Assembly: GCF_020886315.1 (NCBI RefSeq)
Contig: NZ_AP025226.1
Coordinates: forward strand, 372,001 to 436,000
Reading direction: 5' to 3'
Source: Saccharolobus caldissimus
GTDB lineage: Archaea; Thermoproteota; Thermoprotei_A; Sulfolobales; Sulfolobaceae
DNA length: 64,000 nt
Positions 35,425-43,764 of the stretch are shown piece after piece. A program made the position numbers and the translations under genes. The notes under the pieces are model-generated. The model saw nothing but the letters and a program-made list of their open reading frames with translations, had not been told where the DNA came from and did no database searches. Position 1 is the stretch's first letter, and the number at the start of each line of letters is the position of its first letter.

Positions 35425-36797
35425 AGCACATCCCTTACATTAACCGATGGAACAGATCCTAAGTTATTTATATATGGGATAAGCCTAGCCATTCTATTTG
35501 CATATTTTAATACTGCAATATTTCTACTCCTTATATCTGGGTGTTCCCAGTCAGCCTTAATCTGGGATAAAGCAAGCTCAGCTACTCCTTCAGGATTCAC
35601 ATCAAATGATGAATATACGTTAAGAGTTATAGGTCTTGGCGTGCCTAATATATATTTTTCTTCTTGTTTAGAGGGGTTCCTAGTACTAGGTTTAACATGC
35701 TTTCCCGTAGCAGTTATAATTATTTCACTGTGTAGATAATCTCCATTATTAGGGTTCCATCTCTTTCTTTTCTTTACTACCACAGTTCCCCTATAAACAT
35801 AATAATCATCATTTTCATTACCGAATAGCCTTACTGACGTATTGTATTGTGCGTGAATAAAGACCCATTTAACACCATTTCCTAAGACGGCTTCTATTGC
35901 TTCCTTTTCATCTTTATGCATAGGTGATGTCTTAAAAATAATCAAGAGTGGTGGAGTATTCCTCATAATGTTTTTGTACCATCTTATCCCAGCTTCCAGC
36001 GTTTTTGCCATAGCTTCCTTTGGTACATAAAGGCCCTCTGAAGTATCTGCAGGAGGTACATTATCATTAATAGGTTGCACGTCAAATCTTTGGTAATAAT
36101 TATTAAGAGTAGTAAAATACCCAACGCTGTAAGTTATTTTGTCCTCTCTTGGTCTGGCAAAAGCTATTCCCATTAACATTCCGTTACTACTAACGTTTTT
36201 ACTTAAATCGTTGTAAATACTGGAATCTACTATCCACGGAGTACCTCCTGCCTTTGCAATTAATTGTACTGCAAGCGTTAATGGAATTGTAGCTTTGTAT
36301 TCATTATTTTTTAACCTTTTTAACGTAGCAAATCTTACGAATTGTGTTCTTATCCTATTACCTAGCAGCTCAGCCTTTATTTTGTCATGAAATTTCTTCG
36401 CAAGTTTTTCTTCTGCAACTATTACTGCTACGTTAAAGCGATTTGGATCTAGTTCATTCTTGATAGTAGTAATGAAGTCGTTTTCATTTATATTAACACG
36501 ACTTATTGTGTTGGGATCGAAATTGTATCCTATTTCGAAAACTCTCGAAATCCCTCCTACTATATTTGTATATGGCCATTTATATTTAGTATCGTTTTTA
36601 CCGTATATTTCATAGAAAAGTAAGTTTGATAACTCATATATTTCATTATCTCCGTTAACTACTAATACTTGAAGATTAATACTTTTCCCTTCATAGGGTT
36701 TCAGTACAGTAATGAATTCTGGTACATAATATTTATTATTATTTTTAAAGATTACACTGGTTTTATTTTCTTTAACTATAGTAGCATATTCACTCAT
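35421..36797 (-). CDS. Short prokaryotic Argonaute (MID-PIWI), SiAgo-like
   Basis: 458 residues, matching short pAgos in length: no PAZ or N domain. MID part around VAVIVAEEKLAKKFHDKI, then PIWI-like TPWIVDSS, GIAFARPRED, PPLLIIFKTSPMHKDEK and LILH-type ending FDVNPEGVAELALSQIKADW. The C-terminal region NIAVLKYANRMARLIPYINN is typical. Short pAgos lack the catalytic DEDX tetrad and use guides to sense invading nucleic acid, then trigger a partner. Overlaps the wHTH gene start by four bases. Confidence 0.85.
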   Translation of the reverse strand: MSEYATIVKENKTSVIFKNNNKYYVPEFITVLKPYEGKSINLQVLVVNGDNEIYELSNLLFYEIYGKNDTKYKWPYTNIVGGISRVFEIGYNFDPNTISRVNINENDFITTIKNELDPNRFNVAVIVAEEKLAKKFHDKIKAELLGNRIRTQFVRFATLKRLKNNEYKATIPLTLAVQLIAKAGGTPWIVDSSIYNDLSKNVSSNGMLMGIAFARPREDKITYSVGYFTTLNNYYQRFDVQPINDNVPPADTSEGLYVPKEAMAKTLEAGIRWYKNIMRNTPPLLIIFKTSPMHKDEKEAIEAVLGNGVKWVFIHAQYNTSVRLFGNENDDYYVYRGTVVVKKRKRWNPNNGDYLHSEIIITATGKHVKPSTRNPSKQEEKYILGTPRPITLNVYSSFDVNPEGVAELALSQIKADWEHPDIRSRNIAVLKYANRMARLIPYINNLGSVPSVNVRDVL

Positions 36798-37069
36798 TTC
36801 AATTCACTTTTCAAATTCTCAATAAAATACCCAGCGAGTCTAGCTATCTTTTTACCCTTTTCAGTTAACACTACTTTCCTTCTAACCTTATTTACTACTA
36901 CTATGTCAACCAATCCTAGCTCCTTCATCATCCTTATGTTATTATATACAGTCTGTATAGTATACCCTGATAATTCCTTCAACTTCCTAATGTTGTCTGG
37001 GTCTTCTTTATAGATAATGTAAAGTAACTTTGACATGGGTGTAATATAATTTTCTATTTCGGTCAACAT
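36794..37069 (-). CDS. Winged-helix regulator co-transcribed with Argonaute
   Basis: 91 residues. LLYIIYKEDPDNIRKLKELS, recognition helix QTVYNNIRMMKELGLV, wing VRRKVVLTEKGKK. Overlaps the Argonaute start by ATGA, so it is the first gene of that operon and probably its regulator. A TTTAAAAATG box lies about 25 bases upstream. Confidence 0.8.
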   Translation of the reverse strand: MLTEIENYITPMSKLLYIIYKEDPDNIRKLKELSGYTIQTVYNNIRMMKELGLVDIVVVNKVRRKVVLTEKGKKIARLAGYFIENLKSELK

Positions 37070-37198
37070 ATCTTTACTCTAGTTAAGTAAGATTTAAAAA
37101 TGTATCTAGAGTCTAGACAGTATTACTAGCCGTTGTAAAGCTTAAGCTTAATAAAGAGGGACTTAGCAATTCTTACAAATTTATTATATATGTTTTTC

Positions 37199-37309
37199 TC
37201 ACTTAATACGGCCCGTCTTTTTAATTTCCGCCTCATAACCCTCCGTGATCAGTATCGAGGTAACCAAATGCATTCCCGCTAAATGGATCTTCCCCTTATC
37301 CTCTGCCAT
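37199..37309 (-). CDS. Possible 36-residue protein
   Basis: ATG 37309 to stop 37199; GKIHLAGMHLVTSILITEGY and a basic end. Composition is protein-like, and the GC is higher than its surroundings, but it may be a remnant. Weak support. Confidence 0.3.
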   Translation of the reverse strand: MAEDKGKIHLAGMHLVTSILITEGYEAEIKKTGRIK

Positions 37310-37603
37310 ATTACCTAATCTTTATTGAAACTTAATATACCTTTAAAAGGAGTTGACTTCATAAGGTTTAGGGTATTCAATCCCGCTATTCAGATTACGA
37401 CTCTTGTTGTATTTCTTCATCACATCATAAAATTCACAAGCTGTAAGACGTTATAAATTATTCAAAGATTAATAATAGATCTGGAATAATCACGGAGAGC
37501 TTACCCGCATAATTACAATACTATTGTTTATAAACTTAAGAGAGAAAAATAATGGGGGTTCGAAATTTCTCAGGAGTTATTCTCAAACTATATTAAGGAC
37601 TTT

Positions 37604-40600
37604 GTGAGTAATAAAGCTTACCCCATCATAGAGGAGGCTAAAAAGAAAGGCATTACGGAATGCATCGTATACGGTCCGCCGCAGGCCGGCAAAAGCCAGA
37701 TCCAAAATCATTTGGAGGACCAGTGTACCAATATCAAAGAATTAACAATAGGATTTACCGACGTTAAAATCCAACAAGATCAAGGAAATAGTCTTAATGA
37801 AAGAGTAACTAACTTCCTTAAATCACTATCCCCAATAATTAAGGAATACTTAGAAACAGAAAAGGTAGACCTAAATAAACTTCATAAAAAACTCACAAAT
37901 TTTAATCAACATGAACTGGAACTATTAAAAGAATATTTCAGCTACGTAGACAGACTCCCGAAACGATTTTTGCAATACCTTAACCAACTTGGACAAAAAC
38001 ACTCAATAATCCTGTACCACATACCGGAGGACGTAGATGCGAAGTACATGACCCAAGAAGAGAGGGACACCTTAGACCTTATAAGAAAATACTTTAACGG
38101 AAAGGGAGAAATTAAGTGGTTAGGTAAGAAGTACATCCTGCCGGGTTTAGTAAAGGAGGTTATAGAGAGAACTAAGGCAGAGGGTCGGGGTAAAGCGGAG
38201 GAATACGTTAAGGAGCAGGCAGAGACTTACAAGGAGGTCAACGAACTCCTCGTAGGGGATAAGTTAGAATTTGAGGGAATCCTCGCCTTAAGTATTAAGG
38301 AGCTAATACAAGATGTAACATGGGATTTTTTACCCAAACTTGTCCGACACATAGGGGGCGTTTTTAACCCGCTCCTCGCCGTCGCAGCTACAGCCGTAAC
38401 TCTTGCAATCTTCCACAAGCTGACCGAGGAGAAAAGCGGAGATATCAAAAGGTTAATCAAGTTCAAGCAGATCTGGAACGGGGAAGGGAGCCAACCCCCA
38501 TTACACGACTCCTTGAAGAAGTTAATAGCAGCAAAGGTAGCCTTACAGATGGGGATCACACCAGTTGATGCTTTGAAAGTCATAAACGAAATAACCGGAT
38601 TAGACGTCAAGCAGTTAGAGGGGATGTACGAGGAACTGAGGAAGGAAATTGAGGAACTGAAAAAGAGAATGGAAGAGATAGAGAAGATGGGTGGCGTATT
38701 TAGGAACCCGGAGGACCTAAACATAGTATTTGAAGGGGAAAAGGTGTTTATAAAGCCTGTCAAGACAATTAACAACAAGTACCCTTTCATTAACCCCTCT
38801 GAAATTCCGAAACTTAAGGATCAAGTTGAGAAAGCGGAGGAGAAAGTGAGGAGTTTGGCGGAGAGGGGTCGCGGGGTCTTAATAGTTTACGGACCCCACG
38901 GCATAGGTAAAAGCACGTTAGTGAGATATATTCTGGCGAAGTTGCTTAAGGAACGTGAGATAAGGGCAGTACTCGACCTGAGCTCTAAGAGTCTAGGCGA
39001 GATTAAGGAAAAACTTTACAATACTGAGGGTATCAAATACGTTGCACTTTACGATCCCTCATCTTTGGAAATTTACCAGTCCAGCGACGAAGGGGAGCCC
39101 GTAAGGAAAGTCAACCCCGAGATCGCTGTTACGATCAGGGAGATTACAAAGAAAAAAGAGGGAGAGTTCGTTTACCCCATCCCTATCATCGTTATAATAC
39201 CCAAAGCGGTTTACGATACTTTGGACGAGTACACTAAAAAGAACGCGGAGAGCGTGGAGCTGAACTTCTCTGACGGGGACTTCCTAAAGGAGGTCATTAA
39301 AGCTTACTCCGGCTGCGAACCGAGTGACTTGGACAAGCTTATGGAAGAGGTCCTTAAATTCAACGAGGGGTACACGCTAGTTGCGAGGATAATAGGGGAG
39401 ACTCTGAGGAGGAGCGATTGTTCGGCCAAGGACGTAAACGAATTACTAAGGAATTCTGAGAACAACGTGCTGCTGTTCCTCATCTTCTGGATAAACTATT
39501 ATTTGAGGATTTTGGATAATTTAGGTAAACCAAATCCTCAAAGGATCAGAACATTCTCCGAAATACTCTCTGTTAGGGAACCTATTAAGATCGTGAAGAT
39601 TGGGGATTATATAGCTACCCCCTATTTCATAGGGCGTTTAGCGGATTGGTCTAGTAATCTGGGCTTAAGTGATGAGGAGAGGAATTGGTTCGCTATAAAG
39701 CATGAGGATTTGCTGGAGGAAGCCATATCTCTAATAGTTAGGGCCGTAAATGGTGAGAAGATAGAGGATCAAGCGTTAGGCAAGGCCTTAAAATACTGGC
39801 GTGAATACGGAAAGTTAAATAGGAAGATAGAAAATGTTGATGATGCTATACTTTACTTGATTAAAAAATACGGTGAAAAATTAAGGGGAGAAATAGAAGG
39901 AATTGAGGACGAGTGTTGGAAGGCGTTAGTACTCGCCCTGGGAACTGCGTGGGGCGAAATTCCGCTTAGTTGGGTCGTAGAGTTTTCTAAGGAGCATAAT
40001 GATTTAGCGGGAGACGTGAGGGAGGCTGTTGATTGTATAAATAAGGGCTGTTGTGATGCCTTGAACCTCTTCGTAATCAATAACGAATTGCCGCCGCTCA
40101 GCTTTTATCTATTCCGCGGTATTATAGAGCAGAATAGGTTCCTCGACCCGGTCTTACATTCCCTAGCCGAGGGTAGGGCAATAAAGGTCAAAGAGTCCTT
40201 AAAGAGCTTATTAGAGATCACTAAAAAGAGGGGAGGAATTACACTGACCGAGGAACTTTACGGCTTGGGGCTCTCCCTACTGGTAGCTTATGCTAAACTG
40301 GTTTCCAACAAATTCGGGTCTTTAGAGGGTCTTAAGGTGTATAAAGATGAGGAGTTGGGGATTAACGCACTCAGGTTGGCCGATTGGGGACTAAGAACTG
40401 CGGCTTCTCCAGGAGATATACTTGACGTAGTCAAGTTTCTTTTCCACTTAAGGGAGAGCTCGCCTAACGATTGGGCATCCTTACTTTTTACAGCTACTAA
40501 CGCATTAATCAACAATTCCGACTCGTTGGGGTCCCTAAAAGATTTCGTCGATGAATTGTGGAATCTCCGTAGTAGTCTTGAGGAGTGGGGTAAGGCTTGT

Positions 40601-41908
40601 TTAGTTGAAGCCATGGCGAATACTTTGAAGGTCAGTGATGATCCTTGTAGACGGTTTAGGAATATTATTGAGGTTGTTAAAGATATTAAGAGTGTTCCGT
40701 TGAAGAGGATCGCCTTTGCGCATGCTTATCATCGATACGTGCAGTCTGGCATTAGTTGTGATATCTCTGGAAGCATTGATTTGGGAGGCCATGGGGTTGA
40801 TTTTTCTGATCCCTTTAAAGGTTTGAACGAGTTGTTAAGTTGTTTTGGGGAGACGAGTTCTTGGCTTAATGACCAACAGCTTTTAAAGTACTTAGAAGCC
40901 CAGTCGTTTGAGAGTGCTAAGGACGCTCTGGATTTTGTTAAAAACTACATTTTAGGTGAAATTTATCACACTCTGGGTATTGTAAGTTTAAAAAGAGGTG
41001 ATCTTGAGAGTGCGGAAAAGCTTGAGAGTGCGGAAAAGAGTTTTGAGGAGGCCATGAAGATTGATAAGAAACATGAAGATTGGGAGAATTATTTTAACTC
41101 ATACGGGTGGGTTGTTAGGGTTAGGAGTGTTAAAGCTGGGGACTTGGAAGGGCTTATGGAAGCGGCTAAGGAGTTCAAGGAGGTCTTTGAGGAGGCCAAT
41201 AAGAAGATAGGGGTAGGTGCAAGTGAACTAAATAAGCGAGCATTTGCTCTAGCCCGTTATCTCGTTTATTTGGGTTTGTCTAAAGATAGGGAGGGGGTTA
41301 GGAAATTGATTAAGGATTACGGTTGGTTATTCATTTATTTACCGCTAAGTGGTAGGGTTGCTACGGAGCTTTTGTTGTATAAGTTAGGTATGATTGATGA
41401 TAAGCTGGGTGTTGATGAAATCTTGAACTCCCTAACCTTTAATTTCAGGAACGTTTTCTTAAAGCCGGCTTTAAAGGTTTCTCTCGGTATGAATGTTGAT
41501 TATGCTGAAGAATGTTTAGTTTTATCAGAGTTTGATGACTGTCTTCGTATTTGTGATCTCTTACAACTAGCCGTTAAAGGGAATAGGGTGGCGCTAAAGG
41601 AACTTATAGGTCAATTAAGGGAAAAAAGAGGAGAAGTTGTAGATAGGTTGGTTGCCGAGAAGTATGATGTCAATGCTATTATACAAGCTGTAACACCTAT
41701 AAACTCACTTGATAGTTATATCTTGGCCTTGTATAATTTGGTAAATGGTGATTACGATAAGGCTAAAGTAATTGCTGATGACATGTCTACACAGTATAGC
41801 TCTTCAATCTTTGGGAGGCTCTCTAATGAGCTTAAGGAGGCTATAGAAAGTAAGGATGAGGAGAGGATTAAGTTTGCTTTGGCCAAACTCTATTACCTTC
41901 ATTTATGA
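37604..41908 (+). CDS. Large STAND-like NTPase with two P-loops
   Basis: 1434 residues from a GTG. First P-loop at residues 24-31 (VYGPPQAGKSQI); a hydrophobic helix near 255-275 (LLAVAATAVTLAIF); a coiled coil near 345-360; second P-loop near 430-436 (VYGPHGIGKSTLV); then a long helical region with TPR-like repeats (near 1130-1165, SAEKLESAEKSFEEAMKI). Large ATPase plus a repeat sensor is the plan of STAND proteins, many of which are antiviral. It sits beside the Argonaute system and is richer in GC and in GGG, GAG and AAG codons than its neighbours, pointing to a separate origin. The start is unsure: the frame has no ATG upstream. Confidence 0.7.
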   Translation: MSNKAYPIIEEAKKKGITECIVYGPPQAGKSQIQNHLEDQCTNIKELTIGFTDVKIQQDQGNSLNERVTNFLKSLSPIIKEYLETEKVDLNKLHKKLTNFNQHELELLKEYFSYVDRLPKRFLQYLNQLGQKHSIILYHIPEDVDAKYMTQEERDTLDLIRKYFNGKGEIKWLGKKYILPGLVKEVIERTKAEGRGKAEEYVKEQAETYKEVNELLVGDKLEFEGILALSIKELIQDVTWDFLPKLVRHIGGVFNPLLAVAATAVTLAIFHKLTEEKSGDIKRLIKFKQIWNGEGSQPPLHDSLKKLIAAKVALQMGITPVDALKVINEITGLDVKQLEGMYEELRKEIEELKKRMEEIEKMGGVFRNPEDLNIVFEGEKVFIKPVKTINNKYPFINPSEIPKLKDQVEKAEEKVRSLAERGRGVLIVYGPHGIGKSTLVRYILAKLLKEREIRAVLDLSSKSLGEIKEKLYNTEGIKYVALYDPSSLEIYQSSDEGEPVRKVNPEIAVTIREITKKKEGEFVYPIPIIVIIPKAVYDTLDEYTKKNAESVELNFSDGDFLKEVIKAYSGCEPSDLDKLMEEVLKFNEGYTLVARIIGETLRRSDCSAKDVNELLRNSENNVLLFLIFWINYYLRILDNLGKPNPQRIRTFSEILSVREPIKIVKIGDYIATPYFIGRLADWSSNLGLSDEERNWFAIKHEDLLEEAISLIVRAVNGEKIEDQALGKALKYWREYGKLNRKIENVDDAILYLIKKYGEKLRGEIEGIEDECWKALVLALGTAWGEIPLSWVVEFSKEHNDLAGDVREAVDCINKGCCDALNLFVINNELPPLSFYLFRGIIEQNRFLDPVLHSLAEGRAIKVKESLKSLLEITKKRGGITLTEELYGLGLSLLVAYAKLVSNKFGSLEGLKVYKDEELGINALRLADWGLRTAASPGDILDVVKFLFHLRESSPNDWASLLFTATNALINNSDSLGSLKDFVDELWNLRSSLEEWGKACLVEAMANTLKVSDDPCRRFRNIIEVVKDIKSVPLKRIAFAHAYHRYVQSGISCDISGSIDLGGHGVDFSDPFKGLNELLSCFGETSSWLNDQQLLKYLEAQSFESAKDALDFVKNYILGEIYHTLGIVSLKRGDLESAEKLESAEKSFEEAMKIDKKHEDWENYFNSYGWVVRVRSVKAGDLEGLMEAAKEFKEVFEEANKKIGVGASELNKRAFALARYLVYLGLSKDREGVRKLIKDYGWLFIYLPLSGRVATELLLYKLGMIDDKLGVDEILNSLTFNFRNVFLKPALKVSLGMNVDYAEECLVLSEFDDCLRICDLLQLAVKGNRVALKELIGQLREKRGEVVDRLVAEKYDVNAIIQAVTPINSLDSYILALYNLVNGDYDKAKVIADDMSTQYSSSIFGRLSNELKEAIESKDEERIKFALAKLYYLHL

Positions 41909-42212
41909 TTTTTTAACCTCGTTTTCAATTGTGACGTCCTTATTACCAAAATACTAATATATTATTACCTTCATAGAGAACTACTTTACAAAGAGAATCA
42001 TGCATATATATTCCGCCTTAGGCCCGCCTCTTAAAAGCTATTAGCAGCTATAAGTAGTTTAGCAGGCTTTTTGAGGCTTAGGGAGTCAGAGTAATACGTT
42101 TAGTCAGAGGTCCAGAATTAGGAATTAGTTTTATAGTTAGGCATAGTAGGTCCTCTTAGTTTTTCTAAAATTAGTATTTAGAAAACTCCAGAGCTTTAGA
42201 AATAGTTGGGTT

Positions 42213-42228
42213 AAGGGCGTGAGCCCTT
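42213..42228. other. Hairpin AAGGGC-GTGA-GCCCTT
   Basis: Six-base perfect stem with GTGA loop, followed by a T run. Could be a transcription end or a structural element of the origin region. Confidence 0.5.
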
Positions 42229-42954
42229 ATAGATTTTTTATGAAAAATGTATATTAGGATTCTGATTAAAGAGAATTGGATTAAGGGGGATAGGATAAAG
42301 AGGGATTAGGAATAGCGCAGTTGTAAATAGTTAAGCAGTGTTTAGAATTATTTATGTAGAGAATTATAAGTTAGAAGAGATTATAGATAGATGAGAGAAA
42401 GGTTAGTAAGCTGCTTATTATGAAAAAGTACCCTGGAAAGGGATTTAGGTTAGTAGAATAGTTTAGGCTATAGGACCCTGGAGCTGCTTAATAAGAAGTA
42501 AAGAGGTTAGAGAGTAGTAGAAGCAGTAAAGAGAATTATTAGATAGTAAAGCTGCAGATTAGAAGAAAGAGTAAAAAGCAGATAAGCAGTTAGAAGGAAA
42601 AGCAGATTTGAGAAGAGATGGATTTAGAGTAAGAAGAGTTAGAGTTAAGCTAAGCTGAAAAAAGATTTGCAAAGCGAAGAACAGAGTAGCAAAAAAGAAA
42701 GAGAATAAGCAAGAGCAGAAAAGAAGTGTTAGCTAGAAAAGCAGAGAAAACAAAGCTGCAAAGTTAGGAAATAGACAGAGAGTTAGCTGCTTAGTAAAAG
42801 TAAGTAGAGTAGCAGTTAGAGAGTTAGAGTATAAGATAGCTGCTTAGAAAGAAAGGGGGCGGGCTTGGCCCGAAATGGGGGTATAGAAATTTAGATAAGA
42901 AGTTTGAAAAAAATAAAAGAGTGGGGGGTATAGAAATGAAATGCGTACGCTTAA

Positions 42955-43020
42955 ACGCCTATTATTCGCTTATACAACGCCTATTATACACTTATATCAC
43001 GCTTATTTTACGCCTATTAT
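42955..43020 (+). repeat. Six tandem 11-bp units (ACGCCTATTAT type)
   Basis: Units start at 42955, 42966, 42977, 42988, 42999 and 43010. Three are exactly ACGCCTATTAT, the others variants (TCGCTTATACA, ACACTTATATC, ACGCTTATTTT). The 11-bp period keeps all units on one face of DNA, as in iterons. Confidence 0.75.
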
Positions 43021-43212
43021 GTATGCATACTTATTATAGCTTATTCATAGTTATTACTCTATATAGAGAAGTAGTAATGTTTTGTCATACATATTGTTTC
43101 TAAAAGATATTATTTACTATGAATACAGAAACATTACAAATTAATAATATAGCTTACTATATATAGAGAAACAGCGATTTTGCTTTTTAAATAAGCATAT
43201 TGATGAAGGAAA

Positions 43213-43764
43213 ATGTCTGTAGATCAATACTCTTCAACTCCTCCTAATACAAATGAAAATAAAGTAGTAATTAGCAATGAAGATCAAAGTAAAGTAATAT
43301 CTAGTAATGATAATCAACAAGTAACAATAAGTAGTAATAGTTCTTCATCTTCTGTAGTAAATGCTAATTCTGATCAAGATATACTAGGAAAAACTGATAA
43401 AAATGAGAAGAAATCGAAACGTAGTAAGAAGGATGAGAATGTATTATTTATGACTATTGAGGAAGAAGATGAACCTATTCACATTAAGATGAAAAGAATA
43501 ATACCTAAGATCATTGATGAGTATGTGACTACTTATAAGAAGCCTATTAGACGCAAAAAGCTGCAAGACCTAGTTTTCGGTTATGACGAAAAACTAAGTA
43601 GGTTTTACGGGGAGCAGAGAGAAGCCGCAGTAGCAGTATTCAGTTTCGCCCTGACAAAGTTACTGAAAGAAAAGAAGATTATTAGAGTAAAGGACCCCGA
43701 GAAAAAGAGGCCTACATATTACATTCTTCCAAAGCATGTACAATTATTTAAGAAAGAGGAGTAA
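43213..43764 (+). CDS. Low-complexity / winged-helix DNA-binding protein
   Basis: 183 residues. The first 70 residues are disordered, rich in Ser, Asn and Gln (TISSNSSSSSVVNANSDQDI); a basic link (KKSKRSKKDEN) leads to a C-terminal winged helix (KPIRRKKLQDLVFGYDEKLS ... KDPEKKRPTYYILPKH). A TATA-like CTTTTTAAATAA about 25 bases upstream suggests a leaderless start. Next to the phased repeats, it is a candidate origin- or repeat-binding protein. Confidence 0.7.
   Translation: MSVDQYSSTPPNTNENKVVISNEDQSKVISSNDNQQVTISSNSSSSSVVNANSDQDILGKTDKNEKKSKRSKKDENVLFMTIEEEDEPIHIKMKRIIPKIIDEYVTTYKKPIRRKKLQDLVFGYDEKLSRFYGEQREAAVAVFSFALTKLLKEKKIIRVKDPEKKRPTYYILPKHVQLFKKEE

Larger units (their letters stand above)
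41909..43212. other. Gene-free, C-poor region; candidate replication or transfer origin
   Basis: 1.3 kb without a credible gene. From about 42040 to 42900 the plus strand is very rich in A, G and T with hardly any C, with recurring AGCTGCTTA (42411, 42493, 42787, 42838 area) and GTTAGAG words. It contains a hairpin (42213-42228) and ends in phased 11-bp repeats (42955-43020). In pNOB8-type plasmids the proposed origin (section B) is a conserved repeat-rich region beside the transfer genes. Confidence 0.5.

Noticed and set aside
38227-38790. 187-codon antisense frame inside the STAND gene
   Set aside because: A shadow of the GC-richer coding strand; long antisense frames are expected there.
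42955-43020. CRISPR-like array
   Set aside because: Units are 11 bp and directly tandem without spacers; no CRISPR repeat-spacer pattern or cas gene is found anywhere in the window.
42921-43103. 60-codon open frame
   Set aside because: It is made of the 11-bp repeats and simple AT-rich sequence; amino-acid repetition (YSLIQRLLY, YTYITLILRLL) reflects the DNA repeat.
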